From the NCBI RefSeq assembly GCF_902832885.1, contig NZ_CADFDK010000003.1:762883-826882 (forward strand): a stretch of DNA of 64,000 nt, in the 5' to 3' direction. The DNA comes from Burkholderia seminalis DSM 23518. Its GTDB lineage: Bacteria > Pseudomonadota > Gammaproteobacteria > Burkholderiales > Burkholderiaceae. The notes beneath the pieces were generated by a model. That model searched no databases and had not been told where the DNA came from. It saw only the letters and a list, made by a program, of their open reading frames with translations. Each line of letters begins with the position of its first letter. The stretch's first letter is position 1. Made by a program: the position numbers and the translations under genes. Positions 38,662 through 47,675 of the stretch are shown piece after piece.

Positions 38662-40166
38662 ACCGGCACGGTCTGCGCGTCGCGGCCGCACTCGCGCCGC
38701 TTGCGCTCGCACTCGGCGCATGCAAATCCGTCGGCCCCGATTACACGCTGCCGCAGCAGGCGTACGTGAATGCGCCGCTCGCGAACCATGCGCTCGACGA
38801 CGCGAACGGAACGCTCGTGTCGCGCGACGCGGTGCCCGGCAACTGGTGGCAGCTGTACGACGATCCCGTGCTCGACGCACTGGTGCGCGATGCGCTGAAG
38901 TCGAACACCGACCTGCGCGTCGCCGCGGCCAACCTCGCGCGGTCGCGCGCGGCGCTGGAAGTCGCGAGCCAGCAGGGCGGCTTCTCGGGCGGCGCCGAAG
39001 CCGCGGTGCAGCGCGCGCAGGAATCGGCCGAGCAATACCTGCTCGAGAACAAGCTGCCGGTCGTCAACGAAGGCGCGGTCGGCATCAACGTGTCGTACGA
39101 GATCGACCTGTTCGGCAAGCTGCGGCGCGGCGTCGAAGCCGCACGCGCGGACAGCGAGGCCGTCAAGGCGGCCGGCGACCTGGCGCGCATCACCGTCGTC
39201 GCCGACGTCGTGCGCGCGTACGTCGAATCGTGCTCAGCCGGCGACGAGCTGGCGATCGCGAGGCAGTCGCTCGCGCTGCAGAAGCAGCGCGTCGCGCTGT
39301 CGCAGCGGCTGCGCGATGCCGGGCGCGGCAACCAAACCGACGTGACGCGCGGCGTGACGCAGGTGCGCACGCTCGCGGCCGACATCCCGCGCTTCGAAGG
39401 GCGCCGCAAGGTCGCGCAATACCAGCTCGCCGCACTGCTCGCGCGCGCGCCGGCCGACCTGCCGAAGGCCGTCGTCGAATGCGAACGGCTGCCGAAGCTG
39501 CGTCAGCCGATTCCGATCGGCGACGGTGCCGCGCTGCTGCGCCGCCGCCCCGACGTACGCGAAGCCGAGCGGCAGCTCGCCGCCGCGACCGCGCGGATCG
39601 GCGTCGCGACCGCGGCGCTGTATCCGTCGATCAGCATCGGTGCGTCGGCCGGCTCGGTCGGCGTCGCCGCCGACCTGTTCTCGTCCACCACGAATCGCTG
39701 GTCGTTCGGCCCGCTGATCAGCTGGTCGTTCCCCGTCAACGGCCAGCGCGCCCGCGTGCGCGAAGCCGAGGCGTCGACGGGCGGCGCGCTCGCGCATTTC
39801 GACGGCGTCGTGCTGAACGCGCTGCGCGAAACACAGTCGAGCCTCGCGACCTATGCGGCCGACGTGCAACGTACGGACGCCTTGCGCACCGCGTACGAAT
39901 CGGCCCGCAATTCCGCCGACGAAACCCATCGTCTCTATGCGGCCGGCCGCGAGTCGTTCATCTCCGATCTCGACGCGACGCGCACGCTGACGAGCGTGAA
40001 GGCGCAGGTTGCGGCGGCCGAAGGCCAGGTCGCGGCCGATCAGGTGCGGCTCTTCCTCGCGCTGGGCGGCGGGTGGGACGGCGACGGTACGGCGGCCGCG
40101 CGCGGCAGCGCCGCCGCCGCCGCGCGTGCCGCCGCAACGATCAAGGACGGCGAGTCGCCACGGTAG
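38658..40166 (+). CDS. NodT-family outer-membrane efflux lipoprotein
   Basis: 502 residues; ATGA overlap with the adaptor. Lipobox with acylated cysteine C22 (LALGAC), then two OEP repeats with WWQLYDDPVLDALV and DVREAERQLAAATARIGVATAALYPSISI. It provides the outer-membrane channel of the pump. A low-complexity alanine-rich tail closes the protein. Last gene of the operon. Confidence 0.93.
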   Translation: MNRHGLRVAAALAPLALALGACKSVGPDYTLPQQAYVNAPLANHALDDANGTLVSRDAVPGNWWQLYDDPVLDALVRDALKSNTDLRVAAANLARSRAALEVASQQGGFSGGAEAAVQRAQESAEQYLLENKLPVVNEGAVGINVSYEIDLFGKLRRGVEAARADSEAVKAAGDLARITVVADVVRAYVESCSAGDELAIARQSLALQKQRVALSQRLRDAGRGNQTDVTRGVTQVRTLAADIPRFEGRRKVAQYQLAALLARAPADLPKAVVECERLPKLRQPIPIGDGAALLRRRPDVREAERQLAAATARIGVATAALYPSISIGASAGSVGVAADLFSSTTNRWSFGPLISWSFPVNGQRARVREAEASTGGALAHFDGVVLNALRETQSSLATYAADVQRTDALRTAYESARNSADETHRLYAAGRESFISDLDATRTLTSVKAQVAAAEGQVAADQVRLFLALGGGWDGDGTAAARGSAAAAARAAATIKDGESPR

Positions 40167-40346
40167 CGTCATCGCCTTCAATACATCACACCGGTGCGGC
40201 AAAACGCACAGCGGTGGCGGGTTTTACTGATTCGCGCCATAGCATCCGGATGGCGACGCGTCCCTGCGTTGACGGTAGACTGGGCGATGCATTTCCATTC
40301 ATCCGCGGCTGCCGATCCGGCAGCCGCCTTCATTCGGAGCGTCATC

Positions 40347-40772
40347 ATGCGAACCAGTGCCCGCAACCATTTCGCCGGCCAGGTCGGCGCCGTCAAGCCC
40401 GGTGCCGTCAACGACGAAATCACGCTGCACACGCAGGACGGCCTCGACATCGTCGCCGTGATCACCCACGGCAGCGCGGCTTCGCTGGGCCTCGCGGCGG
40501 GCACGAAGGCGTTCGCGCTCGTCAAGGCATCGTCGGTCATCGTGATGGTCGACGTCGACAGCAGCAAGGTATCGGCGCGTAACTGCGTCGCGGGCACCGT
40601 CGCGACGGTCACGAAGGGCGCGGTCAATTCGGAAGTCGTGATCAAGGCCGCGGGCGGCGCCGAAATCGTCGCGATCGTCACCAATGACAGCGTCGATCGC
40701 CTCGGCCTCGCGAGCGGCTCGGCCGCATCCGCGATCTTCAAGGCATCGAGCGTGATCGTCGGCGTCGAGTGA
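40347..40772 (+). CDS. Di-Mop molybdate-binding protein (TOBE pair)
   Basis: 141 residues made of two Mop/TOBE repeats (about 3-70 and 75-140): SARNHFAGQVGAVKPGAVNDE and SARNCVAGTVATVTKGAVNSE are nearly superposable, each ending in (F/I)KASSVIV. Such molbindins store or buffer molybdate/tungstate oxyanions in the cytoplasm. The NifQ-like gene follows by 75 bp, supporting a molybdenum-handling unit. Confidence 0.92.
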   Translation: MRTSARNHFAGQVGAVKPGAVNDEITLHTQDGLDIVAVITHGSAASLGLAAGTKAFALVKASSVIVMVDVDSSKVSARNCVAGTVATVTKGAVNSEVVIKAAGGAEIVAIVTNDSVDRLGLASGSAASAIFKASSVIVGVE

Positions 40773-40847
40773 GCGCGTGACGGTCGCGACGGAGCACCGC
40801 CCAGTGCCGCGCGTTCGCGCGGCCCGGCTGCCATCCGGCGGCACGCG

Positions 40848-41432
40848 ATGACAGCCGCGCTCGATCCCGCGCGGGAAAGCGCGCTGCACGCGCTCCGATC
40901 GGCGGCCGCGCATGCCGACACGCCCGACGCACGGCTGTTCGGCGCGCTCGTCGCGGCTCGCGCGTGCCGCAACGAACTCTCGCTGCTGGGGCTGTCCCCC
41001 GGCCAGTTCGCCGGCTTGCTCGCCCGGCAGTTTCCGTATCTGGCGCCCGGCGCTGCACTGATGCCAATGGTCACGTTGGCAGTGTTACCAGCCAACCATT
41101 CTGCGTTCGTCGCGACGCTGCGCTCGCGGCTGATGGACGACGCGAATCCCAGCGTCGCCCGCGACGATGCCGACTGCCTCGCGTCGATCATCGCGCATGC
41201 GTGCCTGCGCCCCGACCATCTCTGGCGCGATCTCGGGCTCGACGGGCGCGACGCGGTATCCGCGATGCTCGATCGTTATTTCCCCGCGCTGGCCGCGCGC
41301 AACGTCACCCACCTGCGCTGGAAGAAATTCCTCGCACTGGAAGTGGCGGCCTCGCTCGGCGCGCCGCCGGGCCCCGCACCGGGGTGCCCGGGCTGCGAAG
41401 ATTTCGGTTTCTGCTTTCCTCACGCGCGATAG
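40848..41432 (+). CDS. NifQ-like protein with incomplete cysteine motif
   Basis: 194 residues. The ending NVTHLRWKKFLALEVA ... CPGCEDFGFCFPH is the NifQ pattern, where a C-x4-C-x2-C-x5-C motif carries an iron-sulfur/Mo-Fe-S cluster used to donate molybdenum for cofactor assembly. Here only C180, C183 and C189 remain; the position of the first cysteine is glycine (G175). No nif structural or assembly genes are in the window. Coupled to the di-Mop gene, it may handle molybdenum outside nitrogen fixation. Confidence 0.8.
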   Translation: MTAALDPARESALHALRSAAAHADTPDARLFGALVAARACRNELSLLGLSPGQFAGLLARQFPYLAPGAALMPMVTLAVLPANHSAFVATLRSRLMDDANPSVARDDADCLASIIAHACLRPDHLWRDLGLDGRDAVSAMLDRYFPALAARNVTHLRWKKFLALEVAASLGAPPGPAPGCPGCEDFGFCFPHAR

Positions 41433-41547
41433 CCATCGCGTCGACCAGCCTGTCCACTTGCGTCATCGACGTCATGGACCAGTGCGCGACACGCATCCCA
41501 TAAACGGTCACCTGGCGGCGCATGTTGTCCGCCGTCCATGACCGCGG

Positions 41548-42609
41548 TCAATGTCGATGCCGGTGATGAATGTCCGGAAAGTGCGCGTGACTGTGCGTGA
41601 TCGGCAAATGCACGTGCGAATGCGAGTGCGGCTCGTTGCCGTCGTACGCAAAATCGTGCGTGTGCTGGTGATGTTCGTCGTGCCGGTGCCGGTGCGCATG
41701 CTCGAGCCGCTCGTGCTCGTGCATGTGCTCATGCCGCTCGCGCACGTGCAGCAAGATACCGAATGCCATCAATGCGGCGGCGACCCAGAACGTTGCCGGC
41801 GGCAGCGCAGGCCAGATCAGCAGCGACAGCACGACGCCGAACAGCGGCGCGATCGAGAAATACGCACCGGTCCGCGCGCTGCCGAGATGGCGCAGCGCGA
41901 CGACGAACAACACCAGGCTGATCCCGTAGCCGCCGAGCCCCGTCAGCATCGCAGCAGCCGTGACCGGTACGGCAGGCAGCGGCGCGCCGGTCGCCAGCGC
42001 AATGCCGATGTTCACGGGCCCCGCGATCAGCCCCTTGACGCACGCGATGACCATCGCGTCGTTCGCGGCGACCTTGCGGGTCAGGTTGTTGTCGATCGCC
42101 CAGCACAGGCAGGCGCCGACGATCAGCAACGCACCGACCGGCACGCCGGCCCGACCCGGCACCCACGACAGCAGCGTGCCGCCGGCGACGATCGCGACCA
42201 TGCCGAGAAACACCTGCGTATCCACGTTCTCGCGAAACACGACCCATGCGATGACGGCCGTCAGTACGCCTTCGAGATTGAGCAGCAGCGCACTGGTCGC
42301 CGCCGGCGTGCTCGACAGCCCGAGCATCAGCAACGCCGGGCCGGCCACACCGCCCGCCACGATCGCACCGGCCAGCCACGGCAGGTCGGCGCGCTGCAGC
42401 GGCGCGGCATCCGCGGCCGGTGCGCGGCGGTTGTGCAGCCTGCGCAGCAGGATCCCGATGCCGAGCCCGACCCCGCTGCCAAGATAGAACAGGCCGGCGA
42501 CCATGAACGGCGACATCGCGCCGATCAGCGCCTTGGCGAGCGGTGTTGCCGCGCCGAACAGCGCGGCGGCCGTGAGCGCGACCAGAATCGCGGAATGTCT
42601 CGGGTTCAT
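41548..42609 (-). CDS. EamA/DMT transporter with a histidine-rich C-terminal tail
   Basis: 353 residues from MNPRHSAILVALTAA (the longer frame adds unrelated residues). Ten predicted membrane segments in two EamA repeats to about residue 290, then a ~61-residue cytosolic or exposed tail with about 23 histidines (HEHMHEHE, HRHRHDEHHQHTH, HSHSHVH, HHRHRH). Such tails bind Ni, Zn, Co or Cu, so a metal or metal-complex exporter is plausible. Convergent with the nifQ-like gene. Confidence 0.88.
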   Translation of the reverse strand: MNPRHSAILVALTAAALFGAATPLAKALIGAMSPFMVAGLFYLGSGVGLGIGILLRRLHNRRAPAADAAPLQRADLPWLAGAIVAGGVAGPALLMLGLSSTPAATSALLLNLEGVLTAVIAWVVFRENVDTQVFLGMVAIVAGGTLLSWVPGRAGVPVGALLIVGACLCWAIDNNLTRKVAANDAMVIACVKGLIAGPVNIGIALATGAPLPAVPVTAAAMLTGLGGYGISLVLFVVALRHLGSARTGAYFSIAPLFGVVLSLLIWPALPPATFWVAAALMAFGILLHVRERHEHMHEHERLEHAHRHRHDEHHQHTHDFAYDGNEPHSHSHVHLPITHSHAHFPDIHHRHRH

Positions 42610-43068
42610 GATCCGGTTTGAATGGACGTTGAAAATCGGTGGACGCGACTCCGGATCGCTTGGGCGCGGGTTTCCCGCACCTTTCGAAATGCAAGCTGCG
42701 TCGTGCAATCAGGAGCCTGTCGGGATTATCGCGCGTCGCCCTGTCGCGATGCGCCCGACCAGATCGCTCACGTCCCGGCCGGCGATTCCGATATTACTAT
42801 TTCAGGAAACCGAATTATCAAGCGACGACGCCGATAAATTAAGGTATGCAAATCGTTTTCCTGGAAATGGAAAAGCATGCAGTCCCGATTGACGAGCGTG
42901 CCTCGTCCGGTTGCATTGCCTGGTTGACGCGGGATAGGTAGGTGCTGGCCGGCAAGCGCCGGGGGAGGCAGTCCTGACCTGCCTCCGTCGAGGCAGGTCA
43001 GTCCGTCGTGTCATGCGCCGCGTGCGACATGCATGCGGGTACGCGCCGTGCGGCGGACGGCGGTGGCG
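42610..43068. other. 460-bp region between transporter start and proQ-like 3' end
   Basis: Contains the transporter promoter in an A/T-rich stretch (about 42780-42860) and near its right end a 12-bp-stem hairpin (42974-43001). Short frames here have no support. Confidence 0.4.
42974..43001 (-). terminator. Strong hairpin downstream of the proQ-like gene
   Basis: CTGACCTGCCTC and GAGGCAGGTCAG pair perfectly over 12 bp with loop CGTC, 68 bp past the proQ-like stop. No T-tract follows on either strand. Probably a transcript end or 3' stabiliser. Confidence 0.5.
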
Positions 43069-43749
43069 TTACTCGTTGCCGGCCACTTGCTGCTCGACCT
43101 GCGGCGTGGCGTCGGTCTGAACTTCTGCTGCATCCGCCGCCTGCGGTGCGGTCGCGGCCTCGGCCTGCTGCTCGGCCTTCGGCGGCTGCTGTGCGCCCTT
43201 GGCCACTTGCGCGGCGCCCTTGCCGGGACGGCGCGACTTCAGCCGGCGTGCCCGTGCCGCGTCGTCATGCGTGACGCGCCCTGCTTCGTTACCCTGCAGG
43301 TCAACGCGCACCGCGTCTTCGACGAGGCACGACCAGTAACGGTTGCCGCGGCACCACGTCGACATGGCTTCGCGCAGCTCGGCCTCGGTGAGGCCAACGG
43401 CCTGAGCTTCGCGCGCCAGGTCGTCCCAGATGCCGACCTTGAGCGGCACTTTGGGGGCCGGATTCTTCGGGAACGCGCTCGGAAACTTCCGCTGCAGTTT
43501 GCCGATCGCGACGATGACCGGATCGACCGGTGCCGACGGCTTGGCCGAAGCGGGCTTCGCGCGATGCGGTGCCTTCGCACCGGCCCCGGCCTTGGCGCCA
43601 GCGCCCGGTTTGGCACCGCGGGACGGCCGGTCGCCCGACGTCGGCTTTGCGCCGGTGTCCGCCGGTGCTGCCGGCCGCTTCGCGTTGCGCTCCTGCTTGG
43701 CCTTCGCTGCGAGCTGCGCCCGCAATTCGGCAAGTTGTTCAAAACCCAT
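43069..43749 (-). CDS. ProQ/FinO-domain RNA-binding protein
   Basis: 226 residues from MGFEQLAELRAQLAAKAKQ; a 74-residue upstream extension is low-quality and rejected. A basic alanine/proline/glycine-rich linker (about 20-75) precedes the FinO core (DPVIVAIGKLQRKFPSAFP, LREAMSTWCRGNRYWSCL, GNEAGRV), then an alanine/glutamine-rich tail. These proteins bind structured RNAs and assist sRNA/mRNA pairing. The target set is unknown. Confidence 0.88.
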   Translation of the reverse strand: MGFEQLAELRAQLAAKAKQERNAKRPAAPADTGAKPTSGDRPSRGAKPGAGAKAGAGAKAPHRAKPASAKPSAPVDPVIVAIGKLQRKFPSAFPKNPAPKVPLKVGIWDDLAREAQAVGLTEAELREAMSTWCRGNRYWSCLVEDAVRVDLQGNEAGRVTHDDAARARRLKSRRPGKGAAQVAKGAQQPPKAEQQAEAATAPQAADAAEVQTDATPQVEQQVAGNE

Positions 43750-44374
43750 AAATTCAATCCACCAGGAATATAAGGTGTGGTTCGTGCGGCCATGCCGCGC
43801 GGCTCGAAAGCTCGCCGCCGTGCGGGCGGCCCGTCTGCCGCCGATGCGGGACACTATGGGGCCGCATCGCGCACGCCACGCTGTTTTCAGGCACCCGGCC
43901 ACGATGCCGGACAAGGCAGGGGTGGAAGTATACCGGTACGCGCGGTGGCCGGTTGACTCGCCGGTCTGCATTTGCCCGCCCCCGGAGGCCGGAAAGGCGT
44001 CCGCGCGGTCATGTTGCGCATTATATGGATACGCTCCCGGATGTCACGCCATTCGAGGACGTCGCGGAAATCGGGCCGAAGCCCGGCCCGGCTTCGGCAG
44101 CGGCCCGCCTCTCCCGTGCGGCATTCCGCGTGACGCGCGTCCTGTCAACGTCACGCGACAGGCCGTCCGACAGCCCACCGCCGCACCGGACGCCCCCTCG
44201 ATTCGTTGCGTTCGCATCGATCTCGTCGTGTACGAAGATGCCGGAAAATGCGTAGTATGGCCGGATTGACGTCGTCGGCAGCGCATCTCGGTCCGTTTCG
44301 CTGCACGCCCGATCAACCGGCGATGTTCTCCTTTGCCTGCGAAAAGAACCGGTTGTACGAAACGGAGCGGATAC
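43750..44374. other. 625-bp divergent region without a supported gene
   Basis: Lies between the proQ-like start and the DUF2889 start and should hold both promoters; an A/T-rich GCGCATTATATGG near 44014 is a candidate -10 region. No repeat or credible frame recognised. Confidence 0.4.
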
Positions 44375-44959
44375 ATGGTTCCCCGACACGACATCGCGCA
44401 CGACGGCATCACGCGCGAGGAAATTCACCATCGGCACATCGACATGCGCGGCTATCGGCGCAGCGACGGCCTGTTCGAAGTGACGGCCTGCCTCGCGGAC
44501 CGCAAGACCAGCGATTTCACGCCACCGGGCGGTACGCGAACGGTCGCGGCGCTGTCGCCGATCCACGACCTCGGCGTGACGCTCGTCTTCGACGCCGACA
44601 TGGTCGTTCGCGCGGTATCCACGTTCATTCGCTCGCATCCCTATGCGCAGTGTCCGGGCGGCGGCGACTCGCTGCAGGCGCTCGTCGGCCTGAGCATCGG
44701 CGCCGGCTGGAACAGCGAGGTTCGCAAGCGCCTGCCGTCCTGCGACACGTGCACGCACTTGAAGGAATTGCTCGGCCCGATCGCCACCACCGCCTATCAG
44801 ACGATGGTCGGCATGCGGCGCTCGTCGCTGGACTACCGCGACAGCGAAGGAAAGCCGCTCAAGATCGACAGCTGCCACGCGTACAGCGCCTCGCGCGATC
44901 TCGTGAAACGTCTTTGGCCCGAATACCATCGGCCTTCGTCAACGGCAAAAGACGGCTAG
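44375..44959 (+). CDS. DUF2889-family protein
   Basis: 194 residues; GGAGCGG ribosome site before the ATG. The pattern REEIHHRHIDMRGYRRSDGLFEVTACLADRK and CDTCTHLKELLGPIATTAYQTM is diagnostic of DUF2889. No enzymatic function is established that I know. Convergent with the flavodoxin gene, 68 bp between stops. Confidence 0.88.
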   Translation: MVPRHDIAHDGITREEIHHRHIDMRGYRRSDGLFEVTACLADRKTSDFTPPGGTRTVAALSPIHDLGVTLVFDADMVVRAVSTFIRSHPYAQCPGGGDSLQALVGLSIGAGWNSEVRKRLPSCDTCTHLKELLGPIATTAYQTMVGMRRSSLDYRDSEGKPLKIDSCHAYSASRDLVKRLWPEYHRPSSTAKDG

Positions 44960-45027
44960 GGTTTCGGTATTCGACCGGTTGTACGTCCGCACGACCCGCG
45001 CCGCAAATCGCCACAACCACAACGCCG

Positions 45028-45519
45028 TCAAAAGACGCCCAGCGCGAGTCCCGCGGCAAGACCCGCACCCAGTTCCGCGCAGCGTGCGAGATCGTCGCCG
45101 TCGATCGTCTTCGCCGCGAGGATGCGCTCCGTTGTCTGCGCGTGGGTACAGACGATCAGGCCGGGCGCCACGTTCTTCAGCCGCCATCCGGTCGCGATCC
45201 GGTCGATCTGGCGCAACGCGTTCTGTCCGTCGCTTCCCGCGCAGATCATTGCCGCATACGGACGGCCGTTCACGCGATCGAGCGCCGCGTAGTAGCAGCG
45301 GTCGAAGAAGTCCTTCATCAGCCCGGACATCGCCGCGAGATTCTCCGGCGTCGCGAACAGGTATGCGTCGGCGGCCAGCACGTCATCCGCGCTCGTCGCA
45401 TCCGCGCGCTGCAGCCTGACGTCGATGCCGGGTTGCTCGCGCGCCGCGCCGGCAGCCGCTTCGGCCATCTGTTGCGTGCCCCCGGTCATCGTGTGATAGA
45501 CGATCAACAGCGTCTTCAT
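45028..45519 (-). CDS. Flavodoxin-family protein
   Basis: 163 residues from MKTLLIVYHTMTGGTQQMAEA; the FMN phosphate loop HTMTGGTQQM is clear, and YLFATPENLAAMSGLMKDFFDRCYY resembles WrbA/NADPH-dependent FMN reductase-like flavodoxins. It follows the tetR gene by 67 bp on the same strand and is probably co-transcribed with it. Confidence 0.88.
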   Translation of the reverse strand: MKTLLIVYHTMTGGTQQMAEAAAGAAREQPGIDVRLQRADATSADDVLAADAYLFATPENLAAMSGLMKDFFDRCYYAALDRVNGRPYAAMICAGSDGQNALRQIDRIATGWRLKNVAPGLIVCTHAQTTERILAAKTIDGDDLARCAELGAGLAAGLALGVF

Positions 45520-45586
45520 GGGTAGTTGCTCGCGTTCGGCTTCAGGTGCGCCGGCTTCGCTGTGCGCAGGGCATCCCGACGCACGG

Positions 45587-46240
45587 TCAGTCCGGTGTGG
45601 CGCGCACGGCATCGCCGTCATCCGGCCGCGTGTAGTACGCGAGAAACATGTCGGCCGCGGACTCCGCGACTTTCCGCTGCTCCTGCGCCGTGAGCGGCGG
45701 CTGACCCATCGTGATCTGCGGCCAGAACGCAAATGCCTTCACGACGCCATGCAACTGGTGCGCGGCGAACACCGGATCGGTGACCGACAGGCGGCCGGCC
45801 GCCGCGGCCGCACGCACCCAGACCGTCACGTCTTCCTCGCGCTCGCCGAGACGCTCGACCATGTCGCGCGCGCGATCCGGCGAATGGATCGCCGCCCCGA
45901 TCGCCACGCGCGCGAGTGCGAGAAACGCTTCATCGTTCAGCAAGCGCAACTTGCGGTCCAGCAACGCGAGCAGTTGCTCGCGCAGCGGCACGTCGGCGCG
46001 ATAGGTCGGCGAGCCGCCGGTCTGCGTCGCTTCCCACAGCTTGTGCAGGATCGCCGCGAACAGCGTTTCCTTGCCCGGGAAGTGGTTGTAGACCGTGCGC
46101 TTCGAGACGTCCGCGCGCGCAGCGATACGATCCATGCTGGTCGCGTCGTAGCCTGCCGCGAGAAATTCCTCGATCGCCGCATCGACGATGGCCGCGCGCT
46201 TTCGATCGGTCAGGCGCAAGGGGGGAGTGCTGGTTTCCAT
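45587..46240 (-). CDS. TetR-family repressor
   Basis: 217 residues. N-terminal HTH AGYDATSMDRIAARADVSKRTVYNHFPGKETLF is typical TetR/AcrR. The C-terminal domain is of AefR-like type. It is divergent from a metallo-hydrolase gene across 83 bp holding two dyads, which it presumably binds to control both directions. Confidence 0.92.
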   Translation of the reverse strand: METSTPPLRLTDRKRAAIVDAAIEEFLAAGYDATSMDRIAARADVSKRTVYNHFPGKETLFAAILHKLWEATQTGGSPTYRADVPLREQLLALLDRKLRLLNDEAFLALARVAIGAAIHSPDRARDMVERLGEREEDVTVWVRAAAAAGRLSVTDPVFAAHQLHGVVKAFAFWPQITMGQPPLTAQEQRKVAESAADMFLAYYTRPDDGDAVRATPD

Positions 46241-46260
46241 ACGAAAATTTTACACCGGGC

Positions 46261-46300
46261 AGTTTACTTATCCAAAAAATAAACTACACTGTTTAGTGTA
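46261..46300. promoter_or_regulatory. Two overlapping dyads, candidate TetR operators
   Basis: TACACT-GTTT-AGTGTA (46285-46300) is a perfect 16-bp palindrome; AGTTTA (46261) and TAAACT (46280) form a second, wider dyad sharing its edge. They lie between the tetR start and the metallo-hydrolase start, 23 bp from the latter. A single repressor controlling both promoters is the simple reading. Confidence 0.65.
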
Positions 46301-46323
46301 CTTTATTCTCCGGACGCCCCGAC

Positions 46324-47448
46324 ATGGCATCGCCTCTCGTTTTGATTCACCGTATTCTGGGTTTCGCCGCCGCCCGGCGCGGCCGCGCGCTGTCCGGCGG
46401 GTCGCCGCAGCACAACGGCGAGCGTTTCACCAATGTCGCGCCGCGTCCTGTCGAAGGATTCAGCAAGACACTCGGGATCGCGTGGAACATGCTGGTCAAC
46501 AAGCCGCGCGACACCGTACCCACCGGCCCCGTGCCCGTCGATACGCTGACTCGCGCGACGCTCGATGCCGCCCCCGATCGCAGCCTGTACCGGCTCGGCC
46601 ATTCGACGCTGCTGCTCAAGCTGCGCGGCGAATTCTGGCTGACCGATCCCGTATTCGCCGAGCGTGCGTCGCCGTTCCGACGCATCGGCCCCAAGCGCTT
46701 CCATGCCCCGCCGATCGCGCTTGACGATCTCCCGCCGCTGCGCGGTGTGATCCTCTCGCATGATCACTACGATCACCTCGACCGCGATACGGTGCTGGCG
46801 CTTGCCGCAACCACCGATGTGTTCGTGACCACGCTGGGCGTCGGCGACCGCCTGATCGAATGGGGCATCGACGCAAAGAAAGTTCGTCAGCTCGACTGGT
46901 GGCAGAGTGTCGATGTGGCCGGCCTGACGTTGACGGCGACACCCGCGCAGCACTTTTCCGGGCGCAGCCTGTTCGACGGCAACAGCACGCTGTGGGCGTC
47001 GTGGGTCATCGTCGACGACGACCTGCGCATGTTCTTCAGCGGCGACACCGGTTACTTCGACGGGTTCCGGACGATCGGCGAGCGCCTCGGACCGTTCGAC
47101 GTGACGCTGATCGAAACGGGCGCCTATGATGCGCAATGGCCGTACGTGCACATGCAGCCGGAAGAAACCGTGCAGGCGCATATCGATTTGCGCGGACGCT
47201 GGCTGGTCCCGATCCATAACGGCACGTTCGATCTTGCAATGCATCGCTGGCAGGAACCGTTCGAGCGGGTCACGGCGCTGGCGCTCGTGCGTGGCATCGA
47301 GTTGTCAACGCCCAGGATCGGTGAGCGCCTCGATCTCGACGCACCGCATCGCGGCGAGCGGTGGTGGCGCACGGTCGACGAGCATGCGACGGCGCCGGCA
47401 ACGAAATCACGCCGCTGGCAACTTTGCGCGTCGCAGGCGACGAAGTAG
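46324..47448 (+). CDS. MBL-fold metallo-hydrolase (NAPE-PLD/UlaG-like)
   Basis: 374 residues. HDHYDHLD (H146, H148, D150, H151), GHSTLLLKLRG, WLTDPVFAERASP and FFSGDTGYFDGF fit the NAPE-PLD/UlaG-like branch; a short hydrophobic N-terminus may anchor it to the membrane. Controlled by the divergent TetR. Lipid or lactone substrate possible. Confidence 0.88.
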   Translation: MASPLVLIHRILGFAAARRGRALSGGSPQHNGERFTNVAPRPVEGFSKTLGIAWNMLVNKPRDTVPTGPVPVDTLTRATLDAAPDRSLYRLGHSTLLLKLRGEFWLTDPVFAERASPFRRIGPKRFHAPPIALDDLPPLRGVILSHDHYDHLDRDTVLALAATTDVFVTTLGVGDRLIEWGIDAKKVRQLDWWQSVDVAGLTLTATPAQHFSGRSLFDGNSTLWASWVIVDDDLRMFFSGDTGYFDGFRTIGERLGPFDVTLIETGAYDAQWPYVHMQPEETVQAHIDLRGRWLVPIHNGTFDLAMHRWQEPFERVTALALVRGIELSTPRIGERLDLDAPHRGERWWRTVDEHATAPATKSRRWQLCASQATK

Positions 47449-47675
47449 CCGCTCCACCGATCGTTGCGCTTTCCGGCAATGCGGCCATGCCGCGATTCCG
47501 GATGGCGCATGCGTTGCCGGAGCATCTGCATATCGGCGGCCTGCCCGCCCCCGATTACCTGAATAGAGAAGTCATGCATCCGGCACCCGTCCAATATACC
47601 CCCGGCCAACGAGACGACGACGTCGCCGTCGCTGCATTCGACGGTGCAGATCAACGACCAGCCGGCCGCAGCCCC

